Source: Trichostrongylus colubriformis (Eukaryota; Nematoda; Chromadorea; Rhabditida; Trichostrongylidae). From it: a DNA stretch of 64,000 nucleotides. Positions 38,601 to 49,314 of this stretch are shown here, in pieces (positions within the stretch are counted from its first letter, which is position 1; every line of letters begins with the position of its first letter). A program made the position numbers and the translations under genes. The DNA lies in NCBI GenBank assembly GCA_963978905.1, contig OZ022258.1, positions 57,458,591-57,522,590 on the forward strand, given 5' to 3'. The notes beneath the pieces were generated by a model, which was not told the origin of the DNA, did no database searches, and saw only the letters and a program-made list of their open reading frames with translations.

Positions 38601-39055
38601 ATAGTGCACCGGGCGACGCGAAAAAGGTGCAGCCAGACTAGTTACCCACGGATCTACTGTTCCAAGAAGGTAAGTCGACTCATTTAATTATCGCGAAATG
38701 TGCTTTCAATGGTGTCGATGGTAAGTCCATTTGAAATTTCGCTTCCAATCTGCCGATTTGGCGGTTGGGGAGTGGGAGGTTCGACCGCCTTAAGGAGTCA
38801 GCCAGCATTTTTTCGAACATTCTCGGTTGGCTGTTTGCTTTTGCAACCTTGACGCGGGATGGACTTATAAATATGGGAAGCGCTGTAACATGAGAAACTG
38901 AAGCTACTTACCACGTCATGCCCGGCATCATGAAGAATGTCGGCGATTGTGCCCATGAACCGCATATGAGAGAATCCTGATATACCAGAATAGATGAGAA
39001 TTTTAAGAGTGAAGACGACGTCGAATAGTGCATTCAAGATCAGAAGTAGCCGCAT
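32623..39055 (-). CDS. UDP-glucuronosyltransferase, copy C (13 exons, 540 aa)
   Basis: Exons (minus strand): 38912-39055, 37638-37700, 37432-37573, 37361-37417, 37222-37322, 37068-37167, 34516-34625, 34292-34462, 34150-34230, 33849-33996, 33620-33743, 32994-33101, 32623-32896. Every exon length equals that of copy B, every phase joins, and there is one terminal stop after 540 codons. It carries the same UGT landmarks: N-terminal signal, GFSH, FDVGISE, NTDEFLEY, KGVILIAFG, WIPQ, HAGLNSVLE..IPLFGDN, and a C-terminal membrane helix with a KxKxx-like tail. The residue after the signature Asp is Asn, not the usual Gln. The FGS motif of copy B is FGT here, followed by RATSLQ instead of IVPTSQ, so the donor-site edge has diverged. 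Intron 6 (34626-37067) holds a run of diverged tandem segments. Predicted role is phase II conjugation in the ER lumen. Confidence 0.93.
34626..37067 (-). other. Intron 6 of UGT copy C with duplicated segments
   Basis: About 35030-35920 matches 17230-17900 in intron 6 of copy B. Within copy C, a block containing CCCATC(C)AAACTTG, TTTCCC(A)CGTT(C)GG and GAACGTTCCAGTGC-type words recurs at about 36040-36260, 36290-36500 and 36510-36700, giving diverged tandem units of roughly 230-270 bp. A fragment of the GCGTGGCCTACGGAC MITE family lies at 35455-35522. Open frames on both strands here are not conserved with copy B and are not called genes. Confidence 0.55.
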
Positions 39056-39701
39056 GAGCTCCCAGAAATCCTAAAAAGGGCAGGTATTGGTGAAAGTGGT
39101 TAAAAGAATCTGAATTCTACAAACGGTAAAAGTCTGAGAGATGCTCAGCTTCGTCGAACGATTCAATAAGATTCTCAAGCGCATATTTTTCGGTTGTGTG
39201 GGTGTGTGTGATTCAGTCAGTACAAGCCAAATGCTCGAAGGGGCGCTCGGGAAAATTCCTCATCATCTGATCAAAGTCCTACAGCTAAAAGTCTATATTT
39301 GGTCCTAACTGAAAGTACGGAGTTACAAGAGGGTGCCACTAGGACAGAGAATTGGCGTGGCCACGTGTGACGAGCGACGTAATGGTGCGAGCTATAGGCT
39401 CCGCACCGGTTGAGTCTTAGAGCGTATATATCTAGAATTAGGAGTAGGGCAGCGTCATCGCTTCAGCACCCACTCAATACGGTGAGCATAATTCGCACCA
39501 CCATTTGCAATACAAAGTTGCTTCAATGTTTGAAAGTAGACCAGTTCCAGCAGTTGATAGAATGGCATGAGACCAAGGTGGAGTTGGTGCTATACCGAAT
39601 ACAAATTTTCAAAAAAAAAATTAAAGTGACAATCACATTTCCAAAGAATTCGATCAAGATAGGAGCATGGATAAGGGGAGATTTCCGTAAGTGCATATCT
39701 A
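39056..39701 (-). promoter_or_regulatory. Upstream region of UGT copy C
   Basis: About 39060-39330 is homologous to the DNA directly upstream of copies A and B, with the shared GTGTGGGTGTGTGTGATTCAG block. The GATA-type site found in A and B is altered here (CTCATCATCTGA instead of CTTATCAT). About 39500-39700 matches 23840-24040 upstream of copy B. Control differences between B and C are possible but not shown. Confidence 0.35.
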
Positions 39702-40436
39702 CAGGGGGTTCCAAAAAAGTAATTTTGCTCACGGCCCACATCTTCCTATTATACAAAACATAGGGAAACGGAAGAGATAAAAGTATTGGGGCGAATTATT
39801 CCCGAAATGGTCCTCTAAAAGCAGGAGCAAGCTGAGACTCACTACTTTCACTTTCATAAAAATATGGAGCCTTCAAGCGGTGCAGTAGGGCATCAAAGCG
39901 CCCACGGTATCAAGGTCCCCTTAAAACAGTGGAGGCAGGTTCCGTGGTAGATCTTTTGTGGGAAGCTTTCTAAGGATTGGCCCTTCGGATCATGAAAGTC
40001 ACAGAGCCCTTGCTGCTTGGACAAGGTTGCTATGATCCAGAGTATCATTTTTCATGCCTCAAACTCGCCTCCGGAAGGGTTTCAGTGGTAATGGGACGTT
40101 TTGGTTCTTGGGAACTAAGGGCGCTGGGAACCCGGAAAAACGGAAGTTTAAGAACACCACCCAATATAAATCCCGTAAGACACCCAGAGTGAACGGATCT
40201 TAGCAAGGTTGTGTACGAGGGCAACGAAGTCTCAGATTTTGAGGTGACAGTTGAGGTGACACATCTTGTTCACTCGGATAGCTCCCGTTCTTGCTCGTGC
40301 AGAAAGCTTTCACGGAGTTTGGTGATAGTATGAGGAGTGTTCTTGAATTTAAGGATGGAAATACCTCGTCAGAATTCGCTGAAGTTCGACTAATGTGGGG
40401 TTGAAAGTGGAGAGAAATTTTATTTGGCACCCCCTG
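39702..40436 (+). mobile_element. TA-flanked CAGGGGG element, copy 2, with empty site
   Basis: TA flanks lie at 39700-39701 and 40437-40438. The 735-bp element begins CAGGGGGTTCC and ends GGCACCCCCTG. The paralogous DNA upstream of copy B at 24042-24043 reads CTACACTGGAGCATTG without the insert, and the sequence resumes identically after the element here (TACACTGGAGCATTG), so TA was duplicated on insertion. This fits a Tc1/mariner-type non-autonomous element. It is inverted relative to 31493-32232. Confidence 0.92.
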
Positions 40437-42926
40437 TACACTGGAGCATTGGTAGTGGTCCATAATGGGTCCACCCATAGTCATCAGTCGGCGTCTCTCT
40501 TTTCAATTCGGCCTATATGAATTTATCTTCGCGAAGACTAACCGTCAAACGAGGGCAAGCACTTGAGCGGAATCCCAAGCTGCATCCCAGATATCCTTTC
40601 ATATTCACATCAAGATCCTTACACCGCATTCACCCACCTCACACTTTTGGTCCTTGACAGAAAGAAATACCAGTAATACGGTAGCGGTACAATAGGAGAA
40701 CCGCTACACTCACCCACACACAATACTCGTTCTTCAGGATGCCACGAATAGATAGGAAACGAAAGCTGGTTTGAAGGAGTCAGAATAGATCAGTGCGTAA
40801 CGAAATTCCCTTTCAGCGACGAGCTCTCTGAAACTCAATGCAATACAGCTATATCATTCCGATACAGTCCTTGATAGGATCCCATGGGAATTGGCGTATG
40901 TCCAAGAAATGCCCTGAGCACGAGGGATAAATAATTTTTGACAGTCGCAATGGTGTACATAGAACAGAGGGGCGTAGCGATTGTATGATTCATGGGCATT
41001 TAATTGCAGTCTTCAAGACTTCATAAAGATTTATGGAGTCTTGAAGATGACGAAATAGCAGGGGATAGGGGGATTTCGATCCCGCTGACATGATATTCAT
41101 GGGGACCGGACGTCGACGTATTCATAAGATCTATCAAAGCAGATAAAAACGATAAAAGAATGCGTAGCCCGTGAGCATGTCAAACTTCCCTAAACCGGTT
41201 CTTTTTGACACTTCTGACTTATCCGCTCTAACTTCCAGTTTTAGTGGTGCGTGTTATTAGAGCAGAAGTTTCAAATTGGCTTTGACTTGAGAAGCAAATT
41301 TTGCGAGCTAGGGGTGCTATTTTGATTGGTTCTTCGAGCATACGCTCAAGACAAGCAAACACTCCGGGTACCATTCAGTGATTTGATCTCATGCTGGACA
41401 GGCCGAGCGTAGTATGTGTCAGGACGCACGAACAGAGTTAGGTCATGCGAGAAAGTTTCGTCTTCCTGCACGCTATCAATTCGCAAGAGCCCCGAAGTGG
41501 AGTGAGAATAACTGACATATGCATCGAACAGAGCATCATATATGTACTCATCAAGGTCGAAGCATCATCAAGCAAGATCGAGATCGACGCTTCACTCCTC
41601 CCGAGGGTGAAAGTGCTATCGTGCGACAAACCAAAGCGCACTTTGGCACCTGGTAAGAACAACGCCTTCTGTATCGAGTACCTCCCCCAAGGTTTGCACT
41701 GGAAGCAACTCATCTCTTGGGACTGATATGCGATCGTTGTGGAAGTCAGTAGGGAAAAGTGGTATTTCCCGGCCAACAGACCAAATTTGGTCCATGGGAC
41801 CAACAGCTCAATGGTGCCAAGAGAGCTCCCTTGCGACGGAGAGGATTGCGTCTCCCATCCCTCGCGGTGAACGCGGTAGAGGGATAACGGAACGCTGCGA
41901 AAAACCCGGATTCAAACACGTGTGTCTTCCAACTGCACACACTGACTTTCCGAATTGTCCGCTGTAGAGATGCCACTTGTTGTCTCGTAGGGTTTATTTC
42001 ATTTATTCGTGATAATGTGAAATAAGTGAAACGACGCACAGCAATAAACCAGTAAAGCAAAGAAATGAAGAGTAAGCGGAAGCGTGAGAAAAAATGTGAT
42101 TACAATCAAAACCCAATGAATTCCTTTTCGACGTCTTGTCAAGGTGTTGTGTGCATTGCAGCAACTGCGAGCCACCGTAATCCCACACCGTAAGCCATAA
42201 TTGTCCCCCTCCAGCTGCGCGACGTATAATGGAATAACGACAGTGATGATTCGTGAAATAATACTCGATGAAACAAGCTTCCATGGGGCGCATTTCCATA
42301 CACAGGCTTTCAGGTGACTGCCCTACATCACAGACCCAGTTGGCCCCGATGGATACGCCACTGACACGAGACTTTCGAAAATTTGTTAACACCCATGTTA
42401 TCAAGGAATGGCGCGTCCTTCACGAGTTTTTGCCATCTCACCTCGTTTTTTCTTCCTACCGCACCGATTATTTATTGCCTCTCCTTAATTTCCCGAGGTA
42501 CATTATCGCTTTTCCTGCATTTAAGCGATTGCCACAGCCTTCAGCAGTTGTGGGCGTTTTATCACAATCACTGAATCACATATGATCAACTGCTGAATCG
42601 CATATGATAGAACTATACCCTTTCGGAATACGGTTTCTCCAAGCACTTTAAGGAAGGAGGCATGGCCCAAACAAGTGGACCACGTGCAGGTGCCGTGCTG
42701 ATTTGTTGGTTCAGTGAAAACGAAACCGACACTCGTAGCAATCTCAATTAGCAATTAGTTACAACAAAGGATTTCTTCTTGAACTCATTTCAAATTACCT
42801 GATTCGATAGATTTTATTTCAGAGTTATAAGGTGAATTTGAATTGTGAAGAATGACATATGTTTCTAAATGAATACAATAAACAAATAAGACACATGCAT
42901 GGACACCGGAAGTTAGAAAGTACATA
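40437..42926. other. Duplicated non-coding DNA between UGT-C and TBP
   Basis: About 40440-41310 matches 24040-25000 of unit B. About 41310-41730 is an inverted relative of 27830-28240. About 42230-42926 matches 6880-7560 of unit A. Frames at 41445-41726 and 42268-42585 are not shared as frames with their paralogues, so no gene is called. Confidence 0.5.
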
Positions 42927-44462
42927 CAATACCGCTCGCGTCGGGGGAGTAATTTTCGCCTTGCGACGGTTTGTTCGCGAACAAACCGTCGCATCGTCAT
43001 AACATCGTTGAAAGTGGATAAAATGGAAAGTTCTTAGGAGCGTTGAATTCGTCTCAATGAGACGAGTTCAGTAGTGTATAAATTGTCAAATTTTGCTGAG
43101 TAGTTATCTGAAAAATTGCGCGAAAACACGTTTTTAGGTTTTCCCGCTATAAATCAATAGTTTATTGGTTTTTTACCGGATTTATATACATTTTCGTAAT
43201 CAGCTCGTCGAGCTCTACAAAAGGATACTACAAGTTTTCGGTTTTCTCAGATTCGATTTTTTCACATTCTGAGAAGTTGGAGGGAAATTTTCTATGGAAC
43301 CTGATAAGTTGAAGCTAAAATCCTTTCACAGTCTCAATTTGAACTCACAGAAGTGTAGAGATTTTGAAGTTTCGGTCATTTCAGGTCAGCCCCTACTCCT
43401 TTGTGTGGCCCTAAACAGGGCCTCCGTGTATGCTCTGCTAAACAAAAACCATCCCTTAACTCGTCTGCAGACGGAGATCCCCTAATGAAATGTATGCCGT
43501 TCGATTCCTCTGAGAAAATGCTATCGAACGACATACAAAAAGCTTCGTACTGATAAATGTCTTATTTTCCTATTTCCAGCCGTTTCCTTTTGTGGATCGA
43601 CGTCTCAATCTCCTTGGGCCGGTGCGATTCACGTGCATGCCCTGGGAGAGCGGTCACGATCGATAGCGCCAACGCGAGCTCCTAGCGCTTTCCCACGGCC
43701 ATGCACGTGAATAGTGCGATGGCGCCATCGATCGTAACCGCTCTCCCAGGGCGTGCACGTGAATCGCACCGGCCCGAAGGGGATTGAGACGTCGATCCAC
43801 AAAAGGAAAAGGCTGGAAATAGGAAAATAAGACATTTATCACTACAAAGGCTTTTGTATGTCGTTCGATAGCATTTTCTCAGAGGAATCGAATGGCATAC
43901 ATTTCATTAGGGGATCTCCGTCTGCAGACGAGTTAAGGGATGGTTTTTGTTTAGCAGAGCATACACGGAGGCCCTGTTTAGGGCCACACAAAGGAGTAGG
44001 GCTGACCTGAAATGACCGAAACTTCAAAATCTCTACACTTCTGTGAGTTAAAATTGAGACTGTGAAAGGATTTTAGCTTCAACTTATCAGGTTCCATAGA
44101 AAATTTCCCTCCAACTTCTCAGAATGTGAAAAAATCGAATCTGAGAAAACCGAAAACTTGTAGTATCCTTTTGTAGAGCTCGACGAGCTGATTACGAAAA
44201 TGTATATAAATCCGGTAAAAAACCAATAAACTATTGATTTATAGCGGGAAAACCTAAAAACGCGTTTTCGCGCAATTTTTCAGATAACTACTCAGCAAAA
44301 TCTGACAATTTATACACTACTGAACTCGTCTCATTGAGACGAATCCAACGCTCCTAAGAACTTTCCATTTTATCCACTTTCAACGATGTTATGACGATGC
44401 GAGTTTGTTCGCGAACAAACCGTCGCAAGGCGAAAATTACTCCCCCGACGCGAGCGGTATTG
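42927..44462. mobile_element. 1536-bp near-perfect palindrome (fold-back element) with TA duplication
   Basis: Left end CAATACCGCTCGCGTCGG and right end CCGACGCGAGCGGTATTG are inverted copies, and the complementarity continues almost without gaps for about 745 bp on each side of a short centre near 43673-43717. TA lies on both sides (42925-42926 and 44463-44464). The unit A paralogue at about 7556-7562 reads GTGCATATAAAG with no insert, so a single TA became two. An inner subpalindrome GTTTGTTCGCGAACAAAC lies in each arm. No transposase frame is present. The high arm identity implies recent origin or gene-conversion-like maintenance. Confidence 0.93.
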
Positions 44463-44517
44463 TATAAAGAGTTGGTATCATGCTAGAACCGCTAAGACAC
44501 TGGCACTTTTGTAGCAG

Positions 44518-47500
44518 CTATTTTCTGAACCTCTTTAGAATAGGGTAAATATGCTTGAACGCCTGGTCAATATCATCTTGATGCCGGGCACCTGTGATCA
44601 CCACCTGAAAACGCTTACGGTTCACATGATGACTTTCTACATTTTTGATTTTGATCCATCATCCGCAAGGTTCACTGTACGGAGGCAAGTGAAACTGGTT
44701 CTCGTGAGCTTCGAGCTCTGTGAAACGTAAGTGTTGTTGTCACTTCTTTTTCATATGCACTAATACAGTAGAGACATTGACGACTGAGTCACGCAAAGCG
44801 ACAAGCTAACACAGTGAGTAAAGAGGTGAAACTGCATTCCCCCTTGCGGTTGATGGATTTCGCTACAATGAGGAATCAAACCTTTCCAGATACAAAGATC
44901 AGTAACACCACTCTCGGCTGAACCATTCGGTATATCAAGCCGGGGAACAGTTCCGGTTCATAAGTGCTGAATTGAGCGTGCATTATACACAAGCCTTCCA
45001 ACTGTATTGAAAATCGCACGTCACATGATCCGACCACGTTTTGTATCTGAAAGATTATGTGAATATAGATGTTTACAGAATTTTTGTAGAACCACGACAT
45101 GCATGACAACCACGTGGGTGTGTACCCTTATGTCAGGATTGTCGCACGACGACGAGCGGCGTGCGACGCAGTGTGTGATGGCTATGCGAGTCGCGTTTGT
45201 TGGGTCTTAGAACGATGACACGTTAATGCTAGGGGCGCGATACGCAGTTGACTTGTATTCGCTCCGGGAGCCTTTAGTTCGTCCGCCTTGCTTCGCTTGC
45301 GACATATCGCGGTGCGACAGTGCTGACATAAGGGTGCACACCCCAACCACGTGAATGCTTAGAACTGAATTATAGCTGGGCCCCAATGGACCGACCAACT
45401 GCCACAGCGCACCTACTTCTCCATCACGCATGCGAGGCAAGGCGAGCGCACGCGTTGCGAGATCGTTATTGAATAGTACTGGGTGGGGGCGAGCAATTCC
45501 GCTCAAGACGCATTGGGCTGGTACCGTAAGGGACCTTTAAAAATTACGAGTTGGAAGCTCCAACCTTTAAAGGTCCCTTACGGTACCAACCCACTGCGTC
45601 TTGAGCGAAGTTCCAAGCGGCTCTTACTGACGGCGCCGCGGGTGTGACGCCGCGAAGCGAAATTTCGACCAATCGACCCCCACCAAAGAGGCCTAGGCAC
45701 CAAGCCGCACGGACATGGAAGGACCACGCATGTTATACCCTTATGCTCGGCAGGATACCCTATGTGCAGTGGGTGCATCTGACCATTGAAAATGGGTCAC
45801 GTTGTGCGAAACAGACCTAAAAACTTACCTTGAAATCAGCAAATTTCACGTTAAATCCGACTTTTTGAACAATACGAGCAAACTTGCGTGAGGCCTGCCT
45901 AGAAGAAAAGAGACTATTTACATTGCCGACGGCTACCACTTCTGAGAATTTATACACTTGCCTGCTAGCCGACTCCGACTTAGCCCCTGTTGTAACCATT
46001 TTACCAGAGGAAAAAATCAGTGCAGTTGTTCGAGGTTCACGGATTCGCATGATAACTGCCGAAAATCGTTTGGGATTGTATTCAGTGTTTCTCGAATGTA
46101 GTGTTAATTTCTTCAGATCTACTCTTTGACCTGAAATAGGCATGATCATCAGTTTTGAAAACGTCAAGACGTAAGTCACTGCATATGCATTCAACTACAA
46201 ACTGATGCCGAAACTGGCGAGTAGGCAGAAATTTTTGTTAAAAGGCAGTTTATTCAAAATCGAAAGCCCATTACACATCTGCAGCAAGGCGTGCAGAGTA
46301 CCGTCAGTGGCAAAGCGGCGCGCTGAGCACTTCCACTAATCAAGCATTCTGTTCACACCTTCCAGCCTTCTGAGAGGCGTGGCCCAAACGCTCTTCATCA
46401 CACCCTCACAAATGAGCAACAATCCTGCCCGCCTCTTAGCAATTCTGAAGTGTGCCATCGGAATTCGAAAAAAAAAGCTTCCTTATTTCTGAGCTCCAGT
46501 TTCAAGCCGAACTGCAAGAGACAATAATTCGAAGAAGAATTTCGCTCACCTAAATCTACTGTAGCCACAATATTTTGGATCGAAGGATACGGAGCCTCAA
46601 GCGGTATTGGAGATGGCTTAGTGCAAACCACTGGTATACTAAGATTCGATTGTTTTGACCAAAGATCCTTGTCTTCTACCTCTTCTTTCTGTGATATCAA
46701 TCATTTTGCACCAGAATTTACGTTCATAGGATAAATGAAGAAAACGAATAAATTACACATACGATGATGGATGGTGCTAAAGGAGGATTGTAAGTTGTAC
46801 TTGGCATTTCCTAGATATTCACATAACAATACTCGACCGTCTCATTAATTTATACACGAAGTACATACCCTGGGATGGACTTCATCCTCTTGCTTAATTA
46901 CCTCCTCCTTGACGATACGCATTGCATCAGGACATGGGTAATTCAAAATGCTCGATGGCCCTGTTAAAATATTTATGGATGCCATGTTCCTACGAAACCA
47001 GGACAGAAAGTCCTTCGAAAGATCACACCTAGTACAGACGGTCCACCATCCAGAAGGCGACGTTGATTGCATAGGATATGTGATGAGCCTACATTCTGTT
47101 CATAAGAAATATTATGGTGTGCATAACTAGCTCCTGGAAATCATTCACGTTTTCCTTTAAACCCTATGGACACACTTTCGAGCCAGGTTCTTAGAGTAAG
47201 ACGCCGATATACCCAAGACAGTACTAGGACCTGCAGCATCTTACATGACCATGACTAATCACAGCGAGTGTGTGCACATATGACGGAGAATCGCTTCGCG
47301 GCGTCCCCCCAGTACGACTTGCGAATCGATTGCTCTTGGGAGCCTGGCAGAGCGTTACTACGTCACCTCTGCGCTTCCACCCATGCCACTCTGCCTCACT
47401 TGAAGGCTGCCATGCCCTGCTGCTGGCACTCGCACCTGCCGCGCCGCTCGCGGCGGGCGGCCACGCGATTTTCCGTCATAGCTGCACACACTCAATCACA

Positions 47501-47670
47501 GCCATCCTGGACCACCAGCCATTTCCTCCTTCTCGATAAACACGGGAGGGATATAATTTCTTTTCTTCTTTCCCTTCAGAATTGCTGTGGAACTTACCAG
47601 ACGGTAGGGCGCCGAATGGCTTGGGAGTTTCCATTGGGTAGTTGGGAGTACGCGGAGGCAATAGAGACAT
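44518..47670 (-). CDS. tbp-1: TATA-box-binding protein (7 exons, 264 aa)
   Basis: Exons (minus strand): 47598-47670, 46869-46960, 46550-46688, 45962-46130, 45829-45898, 44882-45046, 44518-44604; 795 nt with consistent phases. The protein nucleates TFIID and other polymerase complexes on promoters. A Pro-rich N-terminus of about 90 residues with PSSIL precedes the two pseudo-symmetric TBP repeats. The two DNA-contacting Asn positions (IQNIV and IQNVV) and the four intercalating Phe positions ([28 protein letters not shown]) are all present. The second repeat is very conserved; the first is more diverged (for example [15 protein letters not shown]). The intron between 45962 and 45898 is a 63-bp GC-AG intron with the donor AG|GCAAGT; left unspliced it would stay open and add 21 residues. 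Start: the first ATG of the Pro-rich exon; an alternative in-frame ATG at 46985 would replace exons 1 and 2 by a shorter start. A pseudogene copy is at 7611-9267. Confidence 0.93.
45484..45690. repeat. Rearranged hAT-like MITE in a TBP intron
   Basis: The terminus ATCGACCCCCACC at 45680-45690 and CGACGCCGCGAAGCGAAATTTCGACC identify the hAT-like family of 3765-4032. The remaining part is a local palindrome: TACCGTAAGGGACCTTTAAA pairs with TTTAAAGGTCCCTTACGGTA around 45555. It lies in intron 5 of TBP and lacks coding capacity. Confidence 0.7.
47266..47493. mobile_element. hAT-related MITE with 9-bp duplication in TBP intron 1
   Basis: AATCACAGC occurs at 47257-47265 and 47494-47502. The 228-bp insert starts GAGTGTGTGCA and ends TGCACACACTC, with subterminal ATGACGGAGAATCGC / GCGATTTTCCGTCAT. 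Its interior (CGCTTCGCGGCG, GCTGGCACTCGCACCTGCCG) matches the hAT-like MITE at 21133-21374, so it belongs to that family with diverged termini. Depending on alignment the duplication is 8 or 9 bp. Confidence 0.85.
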
Positions 47671-49314
47671 GCCTGTCTGCACCGATAAGCTCTTGACACC
47701 TAAACATCGAGCGTTCACTCATGAACATCAGGATTAGCATAAAAACAGCTTTTGTACTAATATATAATATATACATAGTTATAGGGGTTTCATTCCCTGA
47801 CTTGTTAACCAGAGAAATTGTCGGTGGAATCACTATGAGAAGGGAAGACTTACAGAAAGTTAAACATCTTCTTGCATGAGAAAATTGATTCAATTCAACA
47901 TGAAGTATTTCTTGAGGTTCAGAAAAAAAAAGCCCGCCAGCCCCTTTTCCCCTATTGAACAGTACCCGAATCATTTTACAAAATTTGAAAAAAATCACCC
48001 GAATCAATTCCAATAGTTGGAAAAAATAAAATAAGAAAAGTACCAAGGAAAAAATGGACTCACCTTAAGGTTTGTAGGATGTATTGAAAGTGAAAGAAAG
48101 CCGGACTGAGAGCAGTTCACGTGAAAATGAAAACTGTTCCATGTTTATGCAAGTCAAAACCAGTCATGCCCACACATTTGATGCGTATTGATCGATAATC
48201 CATGTCTGAAACTACCAAGTCCAGCTTCCTCCACCACATTCTCTTTAGTTCAGCTTGAAACTCGGAAAATTTTGCTTTTTTTGTGCCGGAATAAAATCCT
48301 CCCATAACTCCCATAACCTGACTAAGAAATGTGAAGCCACCAGGAAGAAGGGGGGGGGGGGGGGGGGGGGGAGGGGGTGAGGAAGCTTCAAATATTTGGA
48401 AATTATTCACACTTTATAAATGGTTGGGATTGGAAAATATTTCTTTTTTCATTTGTGCATGCTAGACGGGCCAGTAAACAAGAGAAAAAACCCTATGGTT
48501 GTTAAACTAAACTATGTAAACTGCATATCACAAATTATGAAGAATTCTCATAATACAAAGCTGCCGAGACAATAGGAGCAGGCTTCAGCTTTGATTTATT
48601 TTGGGCGAGTTCTATACAAATCGGAATGGAGCCGGGGGTTCTTCAATAAAACCTTAGGAGGGAGGAATCCCAATGCTACACTCATGGGAGGAGACACCCT
48701 ACCGTGCGATCCTGTTCTCCGCGTCTGGCCCCACATTTACCTAGGCTCCGGCGGGAGAATAAGTAACGCCTTCTCGCCCCTTATGCAGAAAGACAAACTA
48801 CAAATTGCCTCGATTTTCTTCGAGATACCCCCCCCCCCTTTAGAGTGCAATCCATTTCGGAGCGCATGATAGGGCGTGGCCTACGGACTTGGGTATGAGT
48901 AAATCAAGCTCTCTCCCTCCGCCACATACTGTCACTCTCGCCACACACTCTCGCTCTCGCCACTCAGGCCACGCCCTATCAAGGGCTGTGAAATGAAATG
49001 GGCTGTAGTACTGTGATTCCTACCCTCCTTAGCACTGGAATCCTGAATTCAGTGAAATTTCCTTATGTACAAGAAGTGACTTCCACGTTTCTTCATAAGA
49101 TTCGCTTCCACCAAGAAGCTGTATGCGTTCCCATACCAAGCTGTTTACCCCCACTCCCAAACCCTTCGGTTTCATACAGCACCTTTATTGCCTGTGTATT
49201 GAATGCATGGTTAAATACAATATTTATTAAAATACAGCGTTTATTAAGAATTAAACTGAAAGATTTCCTGTAGTGTTAACGCTATAAAGGATGTACTATC
49301 AGACATCGTACTGT
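47671..49314. other. Intergenic region between TBP and a membrane-protein gene
   Basis: Upstream of TBP the minus strand has an open stretch to about 48046 without a convincing motif. 48350-48371 is a ~22-nt G tract next to a minus-strand frame whose proline run is produced by the tract; that frame (48117-48410) is not called. 48867-48980 is a MITE of the ATAGGGCGTGGCC family, with GGCCACGCCCTATC at its other end. Confidence 0.45.
48867..48980. repeat. GCGTGGCCTACGGAC MITE, copy 1
   Basis: Left ATAGGGCGTGGCC and right GGCCACGCCCTAT are inverted; the middle has runs of CTCTC and CACACT repeats. Further members are 49851-49987 and 56740-56871, and a fragment is at 35455-35522. Confidence 0.8.

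Noticed and set aside
42268..42585. 105-codon plus-strand open frame
   Set aside because: The homologous segments at 6900-7200 and 28480-28640 break the frame, so it is repeat sequence.
47594..48046. Ion-channel-like helix frame on the minus strand
   Set aside because: A segment resembled a Cys-loop receptor membrane region, but a different frame of the same DNA gives the phase-matched first exon of TBP and no other channel exon is nearby.
48117..48410. Proline-run protein on the minus strand
   Set aside because: The proline run is translated from a homopolymer G tract; flanking codons give no family match.
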